A DNA stretch of 64,000 bases, taken from the NCBI RefSeq assembly GCF_900111075.1, contig NZ_FOFZ01000002.1, forward strand, positions 434,001 to 498,000, read 5' to 3'. Below, piece by piece: positions 45,486 through 52,796 of the stretch (positions are counted from its first letter, which is position 1; every line of letters starts with the position of its first letter). Position numbers and translations under genes: made by a program. The stretch is from Flavobacterium frigoris. Lineage in GTDB: Bacteria > Bacteroidota > Bacteroidia > Flavobacteriales > Flavobacteriaceae. Below the pieces are notes generated by a model. The model saw only the letters and a program-made list of their open reading frames with translations. It did no database searches and was not told the DNA's origin.

Positions 45486-46069
45486 TCTAAATAGGCTGAA
45501 ATAGCTAAAATTGTAAAAATTAAATATTGTAATGATAACATTCCTAGTCCGCGATACGCGTACAAAGGCGTAACTATGAGATCCCCAATAATCCAAAGGG
45601 TCCAGTTTTCTATCTTTTTATTGGCCATATACCACATCCCAGTAAAAAATATTCCAGAGGCTATAATATCAATATAATTGTCTGTTTTTATTTGATAATC
45701 AAAAAACTTATAAATACCGAAAACTACAAAAATTGTAATAAAAAACAATACTATCCCAATGATTTTTTCTTTGGTATTGGTTCTTGTAATTGGTAGATTG
45801 TCGCTGCCTTCTGTTTTTCGAGACCATTTATACCAGCCATAAATACTCATTATGGTAAAATACCCATTAATCATCATATCCCCAAGATAGCCAGCAATAA
45901 AAAGAAGATACACGGAAATTATTGTTGCAATTAATCCTGTTGGGTACACTAATATATTTTCTTGCCTCGCATACCACACACTTAAAATTCCGAATACAAA
46001 GGCGATGAATTCTAATATAATATGAGTAATAGAAACGTCTTTGTATGCATTTAAAAAAAACTCTATCAT
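45446..46069 (-). CDS. pnuC: PnuC-family vitamin transporter (nicotinamide riboside or thiamine)
   Basis: 207 residues, about seven membrane helices, PnuC signature WxxW (ENWTLW near residue 153) and the preceding TDNYIDIIASG segment. PnuC proteins are facilitators that trap substrate by phosphorylation inside the cell, here probably by the overlapping kinase gene. In Bacteroidota the PnuT branch carries thiamine and is often beside a TPP-controlled receptor, as found 3 kb downstream; sequence alone does not decide. Its ATG shares one base with the stop of the GGGP synthase gene. Confidence 0.85.
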   Translation of the reverse strand: MIEFFLNAYKDVSITHIILEFIAFVFGILSVWYARQENILVYPTGLIATIISVYLLFIAGYLGDMMINGYFTIMSIYGWYKWSRKTEGSDNLPITRTNTKEKIIGIVLFFITIFVVFGIYKFFDYQIKTDNYIDIIASGIFFTGMWYMANKKIENWTLWIIGDLIVTPLYAYRGLGMLSLQYLIFTILAISAYLEWRKILNKSNLQL

Positions 46070-46824
46070 TATTTATTTTCGATTAGGTGATATTTAGCCG
46101 TTTCAAAGAAATCAAAATCTCTTTCAAAAGCAGTTCCTATAACTACAAGATCAGCTCCATAATCATAGGCGTCTTGAATTCCGAGTAAATCTACAATTCC
46201 GCCACCAACAATTAAAGGTATTTCAGTGTTTTTAGAGATTAAATCAATCATTTCTAAAGGAACTGCTTGTTTTGCGCCACTACCCGCTTCGAGATAGATC
46301 AATTTATTACCCAGCATTTCGCCTGCTTGAGCCGTTGCAAGAACCAAATCTAAATTGTTTCTATCCAAGGGTTTTGTTTTGCTTACCCTGGCTACAGCAG
46401 TTTCGTTTCCGCCATCTATTAAAATGTAACCTGTTGAAATAATCTCGAGTTGGGTTTGTTTTAGAATTGGTGCTGCTTTCACCTGATGTTCTATTAAATA
46501 ATCTGGATTTCTTCCTGAAATTAGAGAAAGAAATAAAATCGCATCGGCTTCTTTTGAGATTTGCGAGGGGTTACCAGGAAAAAGCACAATTGGCAAATCG
46601 ACTTTTTGTTTTAATCGAATAATTAACTCATCAATCCTATTGCTTTCTACAAGGCTTCCGCCAATAAAAATATGCGTCGCGGGTGATTGATTGATTTTCG
46701 AAATTAGATTGTCTAAATTTTTCCAAACGATCTTGTCTGGATCAAGAAGAATAGCCAGTAACTTACGTTTTTCTGACTTCGCCTGACGCATCTGATCATA
46801 TATAGTACTATCTTTATTTCTCAT
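46069..46824 (-). CDS. Geranylgeranylglyceryl-phosphate synthase family (group II, PcrB-like)
   Basis: 251 residues, TIM barrel. LLAILLDPDK, IFIGGSLVES, LPIVLFPGNPSQI, ISTGYILIDGGN, YLEAGSGAKQAV and IVGGGI are family motifs for glycerol-1-phosphate and prenyl-diphosphate binding. Members of this group from Flavobacteriia make the archaeal-type G1P ether lipid precursor in vitro; the role in the cell is unclear. First gene of an apparent pcrB-like/pnuC/NadR-DUF4301/arfB transcript. Confidence 0.9.
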   Translation of the reverse strand: MRNKDSTIYDQMRQAKSEKRKLLAILLDPDKIVWKNLDNLISKINQSPATHIFIGGSLVESNRIDELIIRLKQKVDLPIVLFPGNPSQISKEADAILFLSLISGRNPDYLIEHQVKAAPILKQTQLEIISTGYILIDGGNETAVARVSKTKPLDRNNLDLVLATAQAGEMLGNKLIYLEAGSGAKQAVPLEMIDLISKNTEIPLIVGGGIVDLLGIQDAYDYGADLVVIGTAFERDFDFFETAKYHLIENK

Positions 46825-46862
46825 AATGAACGTAAAAGTAAAAGTTTTTTGAAAACGAGTAC

Positions 46863-46877
46863 TACTTTGACAAAGTA
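46863..46877. promoter_or_regulatory. Perfect palindrome between GGGP synthase and the Crp/Fnr gene
   Basis: TACTTTG-a-CAAAGTA, 7-1-7 perfect, in the 94-base divergent intergenic region; it may be an operator or two overlapping promoter boxes. Confidence 0.4.
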
Positions 46878-46918
46878 TTTCTTTGTTTTAGAACCTAAAG
46901 TGCAACATAAACAAAACC

Positions 46919-47515
46919 ATGATTGAAATAGAATTACTTGAAAAATACGATGCAGTACGAAAGCGATACAAAAAGTCGGAAATTATTTTTGAGATAGACC
47001 ATCTGGCTACGCACTACTATCAAATTACTTCAGGAGCCGTAAAAATGAATAATTATAATGATGAAGGTCGGGAGTTTATTCAAGGTATTTTTTATGCGAA
47101 TCAGAGTTTTGGCGAACCTCCTTTATTCTTAGACCGAACGTATCCTGCTAATGCCGAAGCAGTAGAAGATTCTGAATTGCTATGCATCTCGAAAAACAAT
47201 TTCCTAAAATTAATCAATGAAAACCCCTCGGTTTCTATTAAAATAATTGAGGTTTTAGCACAACGTCTGCACTACAAATCGGTTATGGCAGCAGAGATTT
47301 CGACTCATGATTCTGAACACCGACTCCTGCAATTATTTGATTATTCTATTTCTTATTTTAATTTCATAAAAGATGAAAACGGATATGCTATTGATTTGAC
47401 GCGACAACAAATTGGGGACTTAACAGGCCTTCGAGTAGAGACTGTTATCCGAACTATTAAAACATTAGAAAAAAAAGGAGAATTGAAAATCATCAATCGA
47501 AAAGTATATCGCTAA
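46919..47515 (+). CDS. Crp/Fnr-family transcriptional regulator
   Basis: 198 residues. Cyclic-nucleotide-binding-like beta barrel (about 15-115, with FGEPPLFLDRTYPANAEA) and a Crp-type winged HTH (LTRQQIGDLTGLRVETVIRTIKTLEKKG) whose recognition helix has the Glu and Arg that read TGA-type half sites. The N-terminal Fe-S cysteines of FNR are absent; only one Cys is present. A perfect TATGAC-N4-GTCATA site lies 10 bases after its stop, in front of the next two genes, so it is probably their direct regulator. Confidence 0.9.
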   Translation: MIEIELLEKYDAVRKRYKKSEIIFEIDHLATHYYQITSGAVKMNNYNDEGREFIQGIFYANQSFGEPPLFLDRTYPANAEAVEDSELLCISKNNFLKLINENPSVSIKIIEVLAQRLHYKSVMAAEISTHDSEHRLLQLFDYSISYFNFIKDENGYAIDLTRQQIGDLTGLRVETVIRTIKTLEKKGELKIINRKVYR

Positions 47516-47524
47516 TTGTGCCCA

Positions 47525-47540
47525 TATGACCTATGTCATA
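47525..47540. promoter_or_regulatory. Probable Crp/Fnr-type operator
   Basis: Perfect palindrome TATGAC-ctat-GTCATA. Its centre (47532.5) lies about 41 bases before the start site predicted from the -7 box at 47563-47570, the position of class II activators. Confidence 0.65.
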
Positions 47541-47562
47541 AATAATTGAATTGAAGTGGTCG

Positions 47563-47570
47563 TAAATTTG
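47563..47570 (+). promoter_or_regulatory. Predicted -7 promoter box of the membrane protein-hemoglobin operon
   Basis: TAAATTTG, full TAnnTTTG match, 24 bases before the ATG at 47594. Confidence 0.6.
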
Positions 47571-47593
47571 TCACAACAAAAAATTCAATTATC

Positions 47594-47881
47594 ATGACAC
47601 TATATAAAAACACATTTGCAGATTTTAACACCAATTTTATTGGTTTCGCAACATTAATTATTATTGGACAAAGTTGTCTTGGCGCTATTGCCGCCATGAA
47701 TATTCTTAAAAACGGAACAAGCGTACTACAAATGGTACAGTTAGCGGTTGTTGTATTGATTTGCATGCTTGTAAATACATCAATTCTAGCACAAATGACT
47801 CATAAAACCATCCTAAACCTTACTATTAGCAGCGTATTTTTAAGTGTTGTATTAATTTTCCTTAACGTTATTATTTTCTAA
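47594..47881 (+). CDS. Small three-helix membrane protein of unknown function
   Basis: 95 residues with three hydrophobic helices (about 14-36, 43-63, 72-94) and almost no soluble part. I do not recognise the family. It contains a single pair GQSCLG and ICMLVN with cysteines at helix positions. Its stop overlaps the hemoglobin ATG by one base, so the two are translated together. The context suggests a role in oxygen or nitric oxide handling or redox sensing at the membrane; this is inference. Confidence 0.7.
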   Translation: MTLYKNTFADFNTNFIGFATLIIIGQSCLGAIAAMNILKNGTSVLQMVQLAVVVLICMLVNTSILAQMTHKTILNLTISSVFLSVVLIFLNVIIF

Positions 47882-48264
47882 TGAAAAAACTAATTGAAAA
47901 CCGAGAAGACCTCTCACTATTAGTTCATACTTTTTACAATAAAATAAGAGCTGATGAAGAAATTACTTTTTATTTTAACGATATGATTCAAGACTGGGAC
48001 GAACATCTAGAAAAACTAACTGATTTTTGGGAGATGAATCTTTTTGGAGGTAAAATATACAAAGGCGATCCGTTGAAAGCTCACGTAAAAGTTGACGAAC
48101 ATTTTGGAGGAAAAATAGGCCCGAACGAATTTGGAATCTGGTTGAACTATTGGGCGCAAACTTTAGATGAACTTTTTGAAGGCGAAAATGCGGATATTTT
48201 GAAACGTAGAGCCAGAAAAATGGGGACTTTTATCTATATGGGAATGTTTAACAGCAGAAGTTAG
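47881..48264 (+). CDS. Group III truncated hemoglobin
   Basis: 127 residues, 2/2 globin fold: VHTFYNKIRADEEITFYF at helix A/B, WDEHLEKLTDFWEMNLFGGKIYKGDPLKAH with the proximal region, FGIWLNYWAQTLDELFEGENAD in the C-terminal helices. The group III pattern includes the conserved W and H in LKAHVKVDEHFGG (proximal His about residue 68-75). Group III hemoglobins such as Ctb of Campylobacter help in nitrosative stress or oxygen delivery. Cotranscribed with the small membrane protein. Confidence 0.9.
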   Translation: MKKLIENREDLSLLVHTFYNKIRADEEITFYFNDMIQDWDEHLEKLTDFWEMNLFGGKIYKGDPLKAHVKVDEHFGGKIGPNEFGIWLNYWAQTLDELFEGENADILKRRARKMGTFIYMGMFNSRS

Positions 48265-48281
48265 GGCGGTTTTTATTTAAT

Positions 48282-48320
48282 AAAGCCATATAAGTTTATT
48301 TGCTTTACGTGGCTTTTTTA
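48282..48320 (+). terminator. Terminator of the hemoglobin operon
   Basis: AAAGCCA (48282-48288) / TGGCTTT (48310-48316) with a long loop, followed by T residues. Confidence 0.6.
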
Positions 48321-48436
48321 CTTTATTGATGTTTAAAGTAATTTAAACATTTAAGAAATATAAGGTCATATGAGTTTTGTGGAAATTAGAATTTTGAAAA
48401 GCGTAGCTACATTCTCTTAGTTCTTTTTTCTAACCT

Positions 48437-49081
48437 CTATTCCCCACTCTCTTTCTGAAAAGCATAAACCAATCCAAAACCTTCAATTTCTTCATAAAAC
48501 AATTCAAAATCGATAACTATACCATCGAAATGAAGTTCAGCCTTTGCTTTAATATCATCTAAACGAAAAGCTTGTACTTTAATATGTTCTTTAAAGCTGA
48601 TTCCTTTTTCGTTTCTAATTTTAAAAATCGCTTCTTTGGCTCCCCAAATTACAGTTAGCTTTTTAATATAGCTTTCTAAATCATTTTTATCTAAATAGCT
48701 AAATTCGGTATCGACAAACTTATCAGCAATTCGGATTATTTTATCTCGTTGTAATTCGATATCGATCCCTACTGTTTCGTCACTTACAATAATGGCTGAA
48801 AAATTATGGGAATGGGTAATGGAAATGTATTTATCGTCTGTTAGATCCGGTTTCCCAAATTCATCATAATACAAATCAAAATCAGTGTAACCGGCAATTT
48901 GCAATAATTTGCGTACGCTTAGAAAACCCCGTTGATGCATTTCTGACTTCATTCCTTCAAGACGAATACAGTTTTTGTCGTTTAATTGTACTTCGTTGTT
49001 TAATTGCTCGAAGGATTCGGTGATTTTCCAAACGAAAATTTGTGTTGTAGAACTAAAGCGTATCGTTTTGTATAAAGGCAT
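48437..49081 (-). CDS. 4'-phosphopantetheinyl transferase superfamily protein
   Basis: 214 residues from ATG 49081 (MPLYKTIRFSS); the frame is open upstream into a repeat element. Sfp/AcpT-type motifs: ISITHSHNFSAIIVSD, VGIDIEL (metal-binding Asp and Glu), and WGAKEAIFK. Transfers phosphopantetheine from CoA to a carrier protein. Its target is not clear since no polyketide or peptide synthetase is present; fatty-acid ACP is possible. Confidence 0.9.
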   Translation of the reverse strand: MPLYKTIRFSSTTQIFVWKITESFEQLNNEVQLNDKNCIRLEGMKSEMHQRGFLSVRKLLQIAGYTDFDLYYDEFGKPDLTDDKYISITHSHNFSAIIVSDETVGIDIELQRDKIIRIADKFVDTEFSYLDKNDLESYIKKLTVIWGAKEAIFKIRNEKGISFKEHIKVQAFRLDDIKAKAELHFDGIVIDFELFYEEIEGFGLVYAFQKESGE

Positions 49082-49096
49082 GATATTTACTTGATT

Positions 49097-49202
49097 TCCT
49101 AGCCCCGATGGAAACGACATCCTTTTTATCTTGCAAATAGTTTCTGGTCACCAAAATAAGTTCCAGATAAAAAGATATAGTGAACAGCGGGATTAGCTCC
49201 TG
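49097..49202. repeat. Dispersed structured repeat, type C
   Basis: TCCTAGCCCCGATGG at one end and GCGGGATTAGCTCCT at the other; a perfect 10-bp inner stem CTTTTTATCT (49122-49131) / AGATAAAAAG (49165-49174). It resembles a widespread Flavobacterium intergenic element and may be related to copies A and B. Confidence 0.55.
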
Positions 49203-49313
49203 AAAATGAAGCTAAATGGTATTTTAATTATTATTTTACTGATTTTTAAAAGATTACACTATTAAACAATTCATAAATATAAGTGAATCCTTTTTAAATC
49301 ATAAGTTATTCCG

Positions 49314-49321
49314 TAAATTTG
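49314..49321 (+). promoter_or_regulatory. Predicted -7 promoter box of ahcY
   Basis: TAAATTTG, about 30 bases before the ahcY ATG. Confidence 0.5.
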
Positions 49322-49350
49322 CAAAAAATCACAATACAAATATACTATAA

Positions 49351-50667
49351 ATGAGTACTACAACTATGCCTTTTGTGGCTTTCAAAGTAAAAGACATCTC
49401 TCTAGCAGCCTGGGGAAGAAAAGAAATTGAATTAGCTGAAGCTGAAATGCCAGGTCTAATGGCACTTCGTTCTGAATATAAAGACGAACAACCACTTGCT
49501 GGTTCTCGTATCGCAGGATGTTTACACATGACAATCCAAACTGCAGTTTTAATCGAGACTTTAATCGCTCTTGGTGCTGAAGTTACTTGGTCTTCATGTA
49601 ACATTTTCTCCACTCAAGATCAAGCTGCTGCTGCTATGGCTGCTGCTGGAATTCAAGTTTACGCTTGGAAAGGGTTGAACGAAGTTGATTTTGACTGGTG
49701 TATTGAGCAAACATTATTCTTTGGTGAAGATAGAAAGCCATTGAACATGATTCTTGACGACGGTGGGGATTTGACTAACATGGTTATTGACCGTTACCCA
49801 GAATTAGTTGCTGGAATAAAAGGTTTGTCTGAAGAGACTACAACTGGAGTTCACAGATTGTACGAAAGAGTAAAAGCGGGAACGTTACCAATGCCTGCAA
49901 TCAATGTTAATGACTCGGTTACTAAATCGAAATTTGACAACAAATATGGTTGTAAAGAATCGGCAGTAGATGCTGTTCGTCGTGCAACTGATATTATGCT
50001 TGCTGGTAAAAGAGTTGTAGTATGTGGATACGGTGACGTAGGAAAAGGTACTGCTGCTTCTTTTAGAGGTGCTGGATCTATTGTTACAGTTACTGAAATT
50101 GATCCAATTTGTGCTTTACAAGCTGCAATGGACGGTTTTGAAGTTAAAAAATTAAACACTGTTGTTGGAAATGCTGATATCATCATCACAACAACTGGAA
50201 ATAAAGATATCGTTCTTGGTTCTCACTTTGAGCAAATGAAAGATAAAACTATCGTTTGTAACATTGGACATTTTGATAACGAAATTGCAGTTGCTTGGTT
50301 GAACACGAACCACGGAGCTTCTAAAGTGGAAATCAAACCACAGGTTGATAAATATACTATCGATGGTAAAGACATCATCCTTTTGGCTGAAGGTCGTTTA
50401 GTAAACCTTGGTTGTGCTACAGGTCATCCAAGTTTTGTAATGAGTAACTCATTTACTAACCAAACTCTAGCTCAAATCGAATTGTGGAAAAACAGCGCAG
50501 CTTACAACAATGACGTTTATATGTTACCAAAACACTTAGATGAAAAAGTAGCTATGTTGCACCTTGCTAAATTAGGAGTTGAATTAGAGACTTTACGTGA
50601 CGATCAAGCAGCATACATTGGCGTTCCTGTTGATGGTCCATTCAAACCAGAATACTACAGATACTAA
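49351..50667 (+). CDS. ahcY: Adenosylhomocysteinase
   Basis: 438 residues. Hydrolyses S-adenosylhomocysteine to adenosine and homocysteine in the methyl cycle. Signature [16 protein letters not shown] near residue 80, NAD-binding [17 protein letters not shown], and the C-terminal FKPEYYRY that closes the NAD site of the neighbouring subunit. The last about 40 codons are present a second time, decayed, after the toxin-antitoxin module at 51458. Confidence 0.98.
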   Translation: MSTTTMPFVAFKVKDISLAAWGRKEIELAEAEMPGLMALRSEYKDEQPLAGSRIAGCLHMTIQTAVLIETLIALGAEVTWSSCNIFSTQDQAAAAMAAAGIQVYAWKGLNEVDFDWCIEQTLFFGEDRKPLNMILDDGGDLTNMVIDRYPELVAGIKGLSEETTTGVHRLYERVKAGTLPMPAINVNDSVTKSKFDNKYGCKESAVDAVRRATDIMLAGKRVVVCGYGDVGKGTAASFRGAGSIVTVTEIDPICALQAAMDGFEVKKLNTVVGNADIIITTTGNKDIVLGSHFEQMKDKTIVCNIGHFDNEIAVAWLNTNHGASKVEIKPQVDKYTIDGKDIILLAEGRLVNLGCATGHPSFVMSNSFTNQTLAQIELWKNSAAYNNDVYMLPKHLDEKVAMLHLAKLGVELETLRDDQAAYIGVPVDGPFKPEYYRY

Positions 50668-50708
50668 ATTTTAGTGAATAGTAATTAGCTAAAAATTATA
50701 ATTAGAGA

Positions 50709-50732
50709 AACCCTTGCAGTAATGCGAGGGTT
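50709..50732 (+). terminator. Terminator of ahcY
   Basis: AACCCTTGCA / TGCGAGGGTT stem with one mismatch and a 4-base loop, then six T. Confidence 0.8.
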
Positions 50733-50744
50733 TTTTGTTTTTGG

Positions 50745-50838
50745 GCGTGACCCTTCGTAAAAACTTCGGGTCGGGCTATTCGTTACAATCTTTACTCCAC
50801 TCCGTTCCGTAAAGGATTTTCACTGCTATCCCTCACGC
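50745..50838. repeat. Dispersed structured repeat, copy B
   Basis: Ends GCGTGA (50745-50750) / TCACGC (50833-50838) pair perfectly. Internal CGGGCTATTC (50772-50781) and TGCTATCCCT (50824-50833) match copy A at 26300-26443, whose end stem has different bases. Confidence 0.6.
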
Positions 50839-50944
50839 AAATCGCCACTAAATACTACTTCAATTCAAGAAATACAGAGTTTTCAATAAAAACCAAAAAA
50901 AGCATTTTTGCATTCAATATCTCAAGAACAACCGGAATATTTTA

Positions 50945-50952
50945 TACCTTTG
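50945..50952 (+). promoter_or_regulatory. Predicted -7 promoter box of the toxin-antitoxin operon
   Basis: TACCTTTG; the start site near 50956 leaves too little leader for an ATG at 50961 and favours the ATG at 50973. Confidence 0.5.
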
Positions 50953-50972
50953 TATCTCAAATGATTATCAAA

Positions 50973-51194
50973 ATGACTACACTTACTGTAAACATAAAAG
51001 ACAGTTCTAAACTTGCTATCATCAAAAAAATTTTGAAGGCTTTTGATGTGGAAGTAATTGAACAAAACAGAGAGATAACAAATCCTGAAATAGTGAAAAG
51101 ATTAGAAAAACACCGTAAAAATTTCCATAACCCTACTTATAGAGAAGAAAACTACACCAAAGTAGATCCAAAAAATATATGGGCCGATATTTAA
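50973..51194 (+). CDS. Antitoxin of a YoeB/Txe-type module (DUF2683-like)
   Basis: 73 residues from ATG 50973 (an ATG at 50961 adds four). N-terminal VNIKDSSKLAIIKKILKAFDVEVIEQ is a small beta-alpha-beta fold, followed by a charged helical tail (REITNPEIVKRLEKHRKNF) that would bind the toxin. Family known beside YoeB-type toxins in Flavobacteria. Its last 16 bases overlap the toxin gene. Confidence 0.75.
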   Translation: MTTLTVNIKDSSKLAIIKKILKAFDVEVIEQNREITNPEIVKRLEKHRKNFHNPTYREENYTKVDPKNIWADI

Positions 51195-51460
51195 TAGAAA
51201 TAAGCAAAGAAGCACTTGCCGACTTATCTAAAATTAAAAAATCTGGTAAGAAAGCGGATATTTCTAAACTTGAAAAAATATTTTCGGAACTTGAAATTCA
51301 TCCAACAACTGGAATTGGAAAACCCGAAAAGCTAAAATACAAAACCGAAAATGTTTGGTCGAGAAAAATCAACAAAAAAGACAGATTGGTATATGAAATC
51401 ATTGACTACGAAGTAATCATTATTATTATATCGGTTTTGGGTCATTATAAAGATAAATAG
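51179..51460 (+). CDS. Txe/YoeB-type mRNA interferase toxin
   Basis: 93 residues, RelE/YoeB fold: IEISKEALADLSKIKKSG, GIGKPEKLKYKTENVWSRKINKKDRLVYEI and the end VLGHYKDK. Conserved Arg and the C-terminal His-Tyr match YoeB catalytic residues. It would cleave mRNA on the ribosome when the antitoxin is lost. Its stop codon TAG (51458-51460) comes from the duplicated ahcY segment, so the gene end and the duplication join exactly. Confidence 0.82.
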   Translation: MGRYLIEISKEALADLSKIKKSGKKADISKLEKIFSELEIHPTTGIGKPEKLKYKTENVWSRKINKKDRLVYEIIDYEVIIIIISVLGHYKDK

Positions 51461-51576
51461 CTATGTTTCAACTTGCTAAATTAGGAGCTAATTTAGAGAC
51501 TTTACGTGATAATCAAGCAGCATACATTGGTGTTCCTGTTGATGATCCATTCAAACCCGAATACTAAAGATTTTAA
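51458..51576 (+). pseudogene. Duplicated fragment of the ahcY 3' end
   Basis: Aligns with ahcY 50549-50667 from TAGCTATGTT onward, with roughly a dozen mismatches by eye. It still reads LAKLGANLETLRDNQAAYIG in the old frame and stops at FKPEY because TAC became TAA. No start or promoter; a remnant. Confidence 0.88.
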
Positions 51577-51621
51577 GTCCCGTGTCTTCGGGATAATCTT
51601 AGATTTTTTAATTCAGATTTC

Positions 51622-51654
51622 AAACCAGACAGATTTTTAAAACCTGTCTGGTTT
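51622..51654 (+). terminator. Terminator of the toxin-antitoxin region
   Basis: 11-bp perfect stem AAACCAGACAG / CTGTCTGGTTT, 11-base loop, T run. A smaller hairpin TCCCG/CGGGA lies at 51578-51593. Confidence 0.8.
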
Positions 51655-51759
51655 TTTTATGTCTTACGCTTTCAATAGAAAAAAGAAAACAAATATTTAA
51701 GAAAATTTTTCATAATTTCGACAACTAACTTTCAAATTTGACTTAAATAAACCAACTAC

Positions 51760-52230
51760 ATGAAAAAATATTTATTTGTAATATTGTTTGCACTACTGCC
51801 TTTTTTATCAAATGCTCAAATGCCAAACTCCCCAAGAGTACAAATGGCTCAAAGTAATCAACAGTGGACAAATCGTCAAAACCAAAAATGGCACGATAGA
51901 GGTATGGGAAATTCAAAGTCTCAAACTAAAATAACAGAAAAGAAAATTGCCAAAGAAGAAAAGAATAAACTGAAATTAGAAGAAAAAATAACACAATTAA
52001 ATTCCGATTTAGAACAACAAACAAATCAGTCAACAGCCCTTGAAAATTCTGCTAACAACACACATAATTACTCCCAAAAAGATACTGAAGAAATAAAAGT
52101 ACAAATAGCAAAGACCGAAGAAAAACTAATCAAAACAAAAGCCGAACTCGAAACAAATTCTAAGAAAATAGGAAGCTTGAAATCAGTCGGCCAATTTTCT
52201 GTAACAAATAAAAAAGAACTTAATAAATAA
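51760..52230 (+). CDS. Secreted coiled-coil protein of unknown function
   Basis: 156 residues: signal peptide (MKKYLFVILFALLPFLSNAQ), a Gln/Asn/Met-rich stretch, then a Lys/Glu heptad-type coiled coil from about residue 55 to 145. Not recognised. It is followed 12 bases later by a similar, frame-shifted gene (52243-52796), so the two look like diverged paralogues. Confidence 0.6.
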   Translation: MKKYLFVILFALLPFLSNAQMPNSPRVQMAQSNQQWTNRQNQKWHDRGMGNSKSQTKITEKKIAKEEKNKLKLEEKITQLNSDLEQQTNQSTALENSANNTHNYSQKDTEEIKVQIAKTEEKLIKTKAELETNSKKIGSLKSVGQFSVTNKKELNK

Positions 52231-52242
52231 GTACACCTAAAT

Positions 52243-52796
52243 ATGAAACCACTTATCACAATCATAACATTACTGCTACTACCTATTCTTGCAATGGCAC
52301 AGTTTTCTAGCGCTCAAAGACAAATGAACATGTCCAACAATATTGTTAGACAACAAAATCAAATGTCTTTGCAAATACAATCACAACAACGTCTTTTAGC
52401 CAACTACAGCAATAGAACTGTAACCGCTCAATCCAATTTAGCCAAAGAAGAAAAAAAAATTCAAAAATTATCCCAAAAAGTAGAAGAGAAAAAAGCAGCT
52501 CGACAAACAGAGCGAGATCGATTAGCAAATCTTCAAAACAGCAATAAAAATACTAACGAAAGTGACATAAAAGGGAATCAAAAAAAATATCTAAAGCTAA
52601 AAATAAAGTCACCTCAGCCGAAAAAAAATTAAGCGAAGCAAATGTTAAATTAGAATCAAGCTCTAACATAATCGCGCTACTAAAAAAAGAAGTCGCAACT
52701 GCTAATTCAGAAAAAGAAGCACTTATTAAAAAACAAGAAGAAGAGCAAAAATTAAAAAAAAAGAAAAAAGAAAAGAAACATAAAGAGAATAAATAA
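52243..52796 (+). pseudogene. Secreted coiled-coil protein gene, frameshifted in an A8 run
   Basis: Starts MKPLITIITLLLLPILAMAQ (signal peptide) and continues as a coiled coil until about residue 112. At 52580-52587 a run of eight A shifts the frame; the intact product ends early at 52632. Reading one base over gives a continuous coiled coil (NKVTSAEKKLSEANVKLESS ... EEEQKLKKKKKEKK) to a stop at 52796. It is either a real frameshift, phase variation at the A run, or a sequencing error. Confidence 0.7.

Noticed and set aside
51458..51576. Independent small gene downstream of the toxin
   Set aside because: It is a clear, mutated copy of the last codons of ahcY without promoter or start context.
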